Assembly: GCA_009908735.1 (NCBI GenBank)
Contig: JAAAOR010000007.1
Span: 1-6,447 of the forward strand
Source: Spirochaetota bacterium
GTDB taxonomy: Bacteria; Spirochaetota; Spirochaetia; DSM-27196; PWMO01
DNA length: 6,447 bases
Reading direction: 5' to 3'
The stretch's first letter is position 1. Each line of letters starts with the position of its first letter. The translations under genes were made by a program, and so were the position numbers. The notes below the pieces were generated by a model, which worked only from the letters and a program-made list of their open reading frames with translations, had not been told where the DNA came from and did not search any database. This document shows positions 5,786 to 6,447 of the stretch, piece after piece.

Positions 5786-5803
5786 GAGCTTCCCTTGTAA
5801 AAT
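5776..5803 (+). promoter_or_regulatory. Probable promoter for the J-domain gene, over the queG start
   Basis: TTGACG (5776-5781, five of six), a 16-nt spacer and TAAAAT (5798-5803, five of six). Expected transcription starts near 5810, giving a leader of about 37 nt to the ATG at 5847. The -35 box covers the first queG codons and the -10 box abuts the queG ribosome binding site, so polymerase bound here could interfere with queG transcription. Confidence 0.6.
5791..5795 (-). promoter_or_regulatory. Shine-Dalgarno for queG
   Basis: AGGGA on the minus strand, 5 nt before the GTG at 5785. It supports the non-ATG start, which also gives the expected N-terminus for the family. I found no convincing sigma-70 promoter for queG in the 61-bp gap or early in the J-domain gene. 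Confidence 0.6.
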
Positions 5804-5836
5804 TCTCTCCGGTTGAGACTACCGTTCCTGCGAGTC

Positions 5837-5842
5837 GGAGGA
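5837..5842 (+). promoter_or_regulatory. Shine-Dalgarno for the J-domain gene
   Basis: GGAGGA, 4 nt before the ATG at 5847. It is strong but slightly closer than usual, and it fixes the start one residue before the conserved start of the J domain region. Confidence 0.65.
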
Positions 5843-5846
5843 CAAG

Positions 5847-6447
5847 ATGGCCAGGGATCCATACGACATTCTCGGTGTGCCGCGGAACGCAGGTGATGAG
5901 GAAATCCGACGAGCCTACAGACGTCTCGCGAAACAGGAGCACCCGGACACCGACGGTGGCGACGAGAACTACTTCTGCCGCCTGAACGATGCCTACGAGT
6001 CGATCCGCACGCCGGCGCGGCGACTGGCGCAGGCACGTGAGCGGGGCCGGGCTGACCGCCAGAGTTCGACCGGCGCCGGTGCCGCCAGTCGACGCCCGGC
6101 ATGGTGGTCGCCCCCGGGCGGCGGGGCGCCCGGCACAGCACGTGGACCAGGCGGCCGGCCGCGCGGCCGCTCCGGCTCGATATTCGGCGGAGACCTGTTC
6201 GGCCTCTTCGAGCGCGTCTTCTGCGAAGGCCTCGCCGACGTGTTCAACGGCGCCGATCCGGGCGTCAGACCGCGGGGCGCCGGGCCGCGGGGCGCCGACG
6301 GGCGCCACCGGGGTAGACACTACCGGATCGAGCTCCGGTTAACTCCGAAGGAGGCGCGACGCGGCAGTTCGCGGGAGCTGGAGCTGGCGGACGGCGCCCA
6401 CCGAATCGACGTGCCGCCCGGCGTCCGGCATGGTGACATGCTCTCGT
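5847..6447 (+). CDS. DnaJ-like J-domain protein, C-terminus beyond window
   Basis: The frame is open from ATG 5847 to the window edge (200 codons). Residues 5-65 are a J domain: PYDILGVPRNAGDEEIRRAYRR, then His32-Pro33-Asp34, the tripeptide that stimulates DnaK ATPase, and a third helix (CRLNDAYESI). Residues 67-111 are a Gly/Arg/Pro-rich linker, and 112-134 a Phe-rich stretch (FGGDLFGLFERVF) like the G/F region. From 158 the sequence YRIELRLTPKEARRG resembles the start of the DnaJ/CbpA substrate-binding domain. It passes at once to IDVPPGVRHGDML (187-199), the motif that in full-length DnaJ follows the zinc-finger part. No CxxCxGxG motifs are present, so this is not a type I DnaJ. A type II or reduced J-protein is likelier. 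The role is a DnaK co-chaperone in the cytoplasm. It is divergent from queG and has its own promoter. Confidence 0.88.
   Translation, partial: MARDPYDILGVPRNAGDEEIRRAYRRLAKQEHPDTDGGDENYFCRLNDAYESIRTPARRLAQARERGRADRQSSTGAGAASRRPAWWSPPGGGAPGTARGPGGRPRGRSGSIFGGDLFGLFERVFCEGLADVFNGADPGVRPRGAGPRGADGRHRGRHYRIELRLTPKEARRGSSRELELADGAHRIDVPPGVRHGDMLS
6270..6297 (+). repeat. 15-bp period direct repeat in the J-protein linker
   Basis: CCGCGGGGCGCCG occurs at 6270-6282 and 6285-6297, encoding Pro-Arg-Gly-Ala-Gly and Pro-Arg-Gly-Ala-Asp. It is a very GC-rich local duplication in a disordered linker and keeps the frame. Confidence 0.65.

Noticed and set aside
5199..6320. 373-codon open frame on the minus strand
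   Set aside because: Arg/Pro/Ala-rich composition, and it runs through the queG N-terminal half in another frame and antisense to the J-domain gene. It is a GC-driven shadow.

Overview
The window is a compact, GC-rich bacterial chromosomal segment carrying seven protein genes: five complete, one cut at the left edge and one cut at the right edge. I see no RNA genes, mobile elements or CRISPR. A member of the Spirochaetota is my best guess for the source. The reasons are an exported lipoprotein with a loose lipobox (Phe at -3), poorly recognisable conserved-hypothetical envelope-type proteins, and a single SanA, QueG and short J-protein set. This is a judgement from protein style, not a database result, and another GC-rich Gram-negative lineage is possible.

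Left part (1-2423, minus strand): a two-gene operon. A 681-residue protein of unknown function with a long disordered basic linker is followed by a small two-helix membrane protein that runs off the window. The stop codon of the first overlaps the Shine-Dalgarno of the second. Centre (2424-2503): an 80-bp divergent promoter region with two near-consensus sigma-70 promoters whose -35 boxes overlap almost completely, so the two directions probably exclude each other. The rightward promoter places its start site almost on the ATG of the lipoprotein gene, predicting a leaderless or nearly leaderless mRNA.

Middle part (2504-4651, plus strand): lipoprotein, exported HEAT-repeat protein and a SanA-family inner-membrane protein, all directed to the envelope. 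A 10-bp palindrome, AGTATATACT, occurs in the divergent promoter region and again exactly at the stop codon of the lipoprotein gene, where it forms the -10 region of a probable promoter for the HEAT gene.

Right part (4640-6447): queG (epoxyqueuosine reductase, last step of queuosine tRNA modification) on the minus strand, convergent with and overlapping the sanA end by 12 bp. It is followed by a divergently transcribed J-domain protein of reduced architecture, whose probable promoter lies over the queG start codon. The QueG first iron-sulfur motif has an unusual Cys spacing.

There is no gene-free stretch above 300 bases; the longest gap is 80 bp. I see no convincing undescribed multi-gene system. 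The most unusual items are the overlapping divergent promoters with the leaderless lipoprotein gene, the unrecognised 681-residue protein with its membrane partner, and the QueG motif variant.
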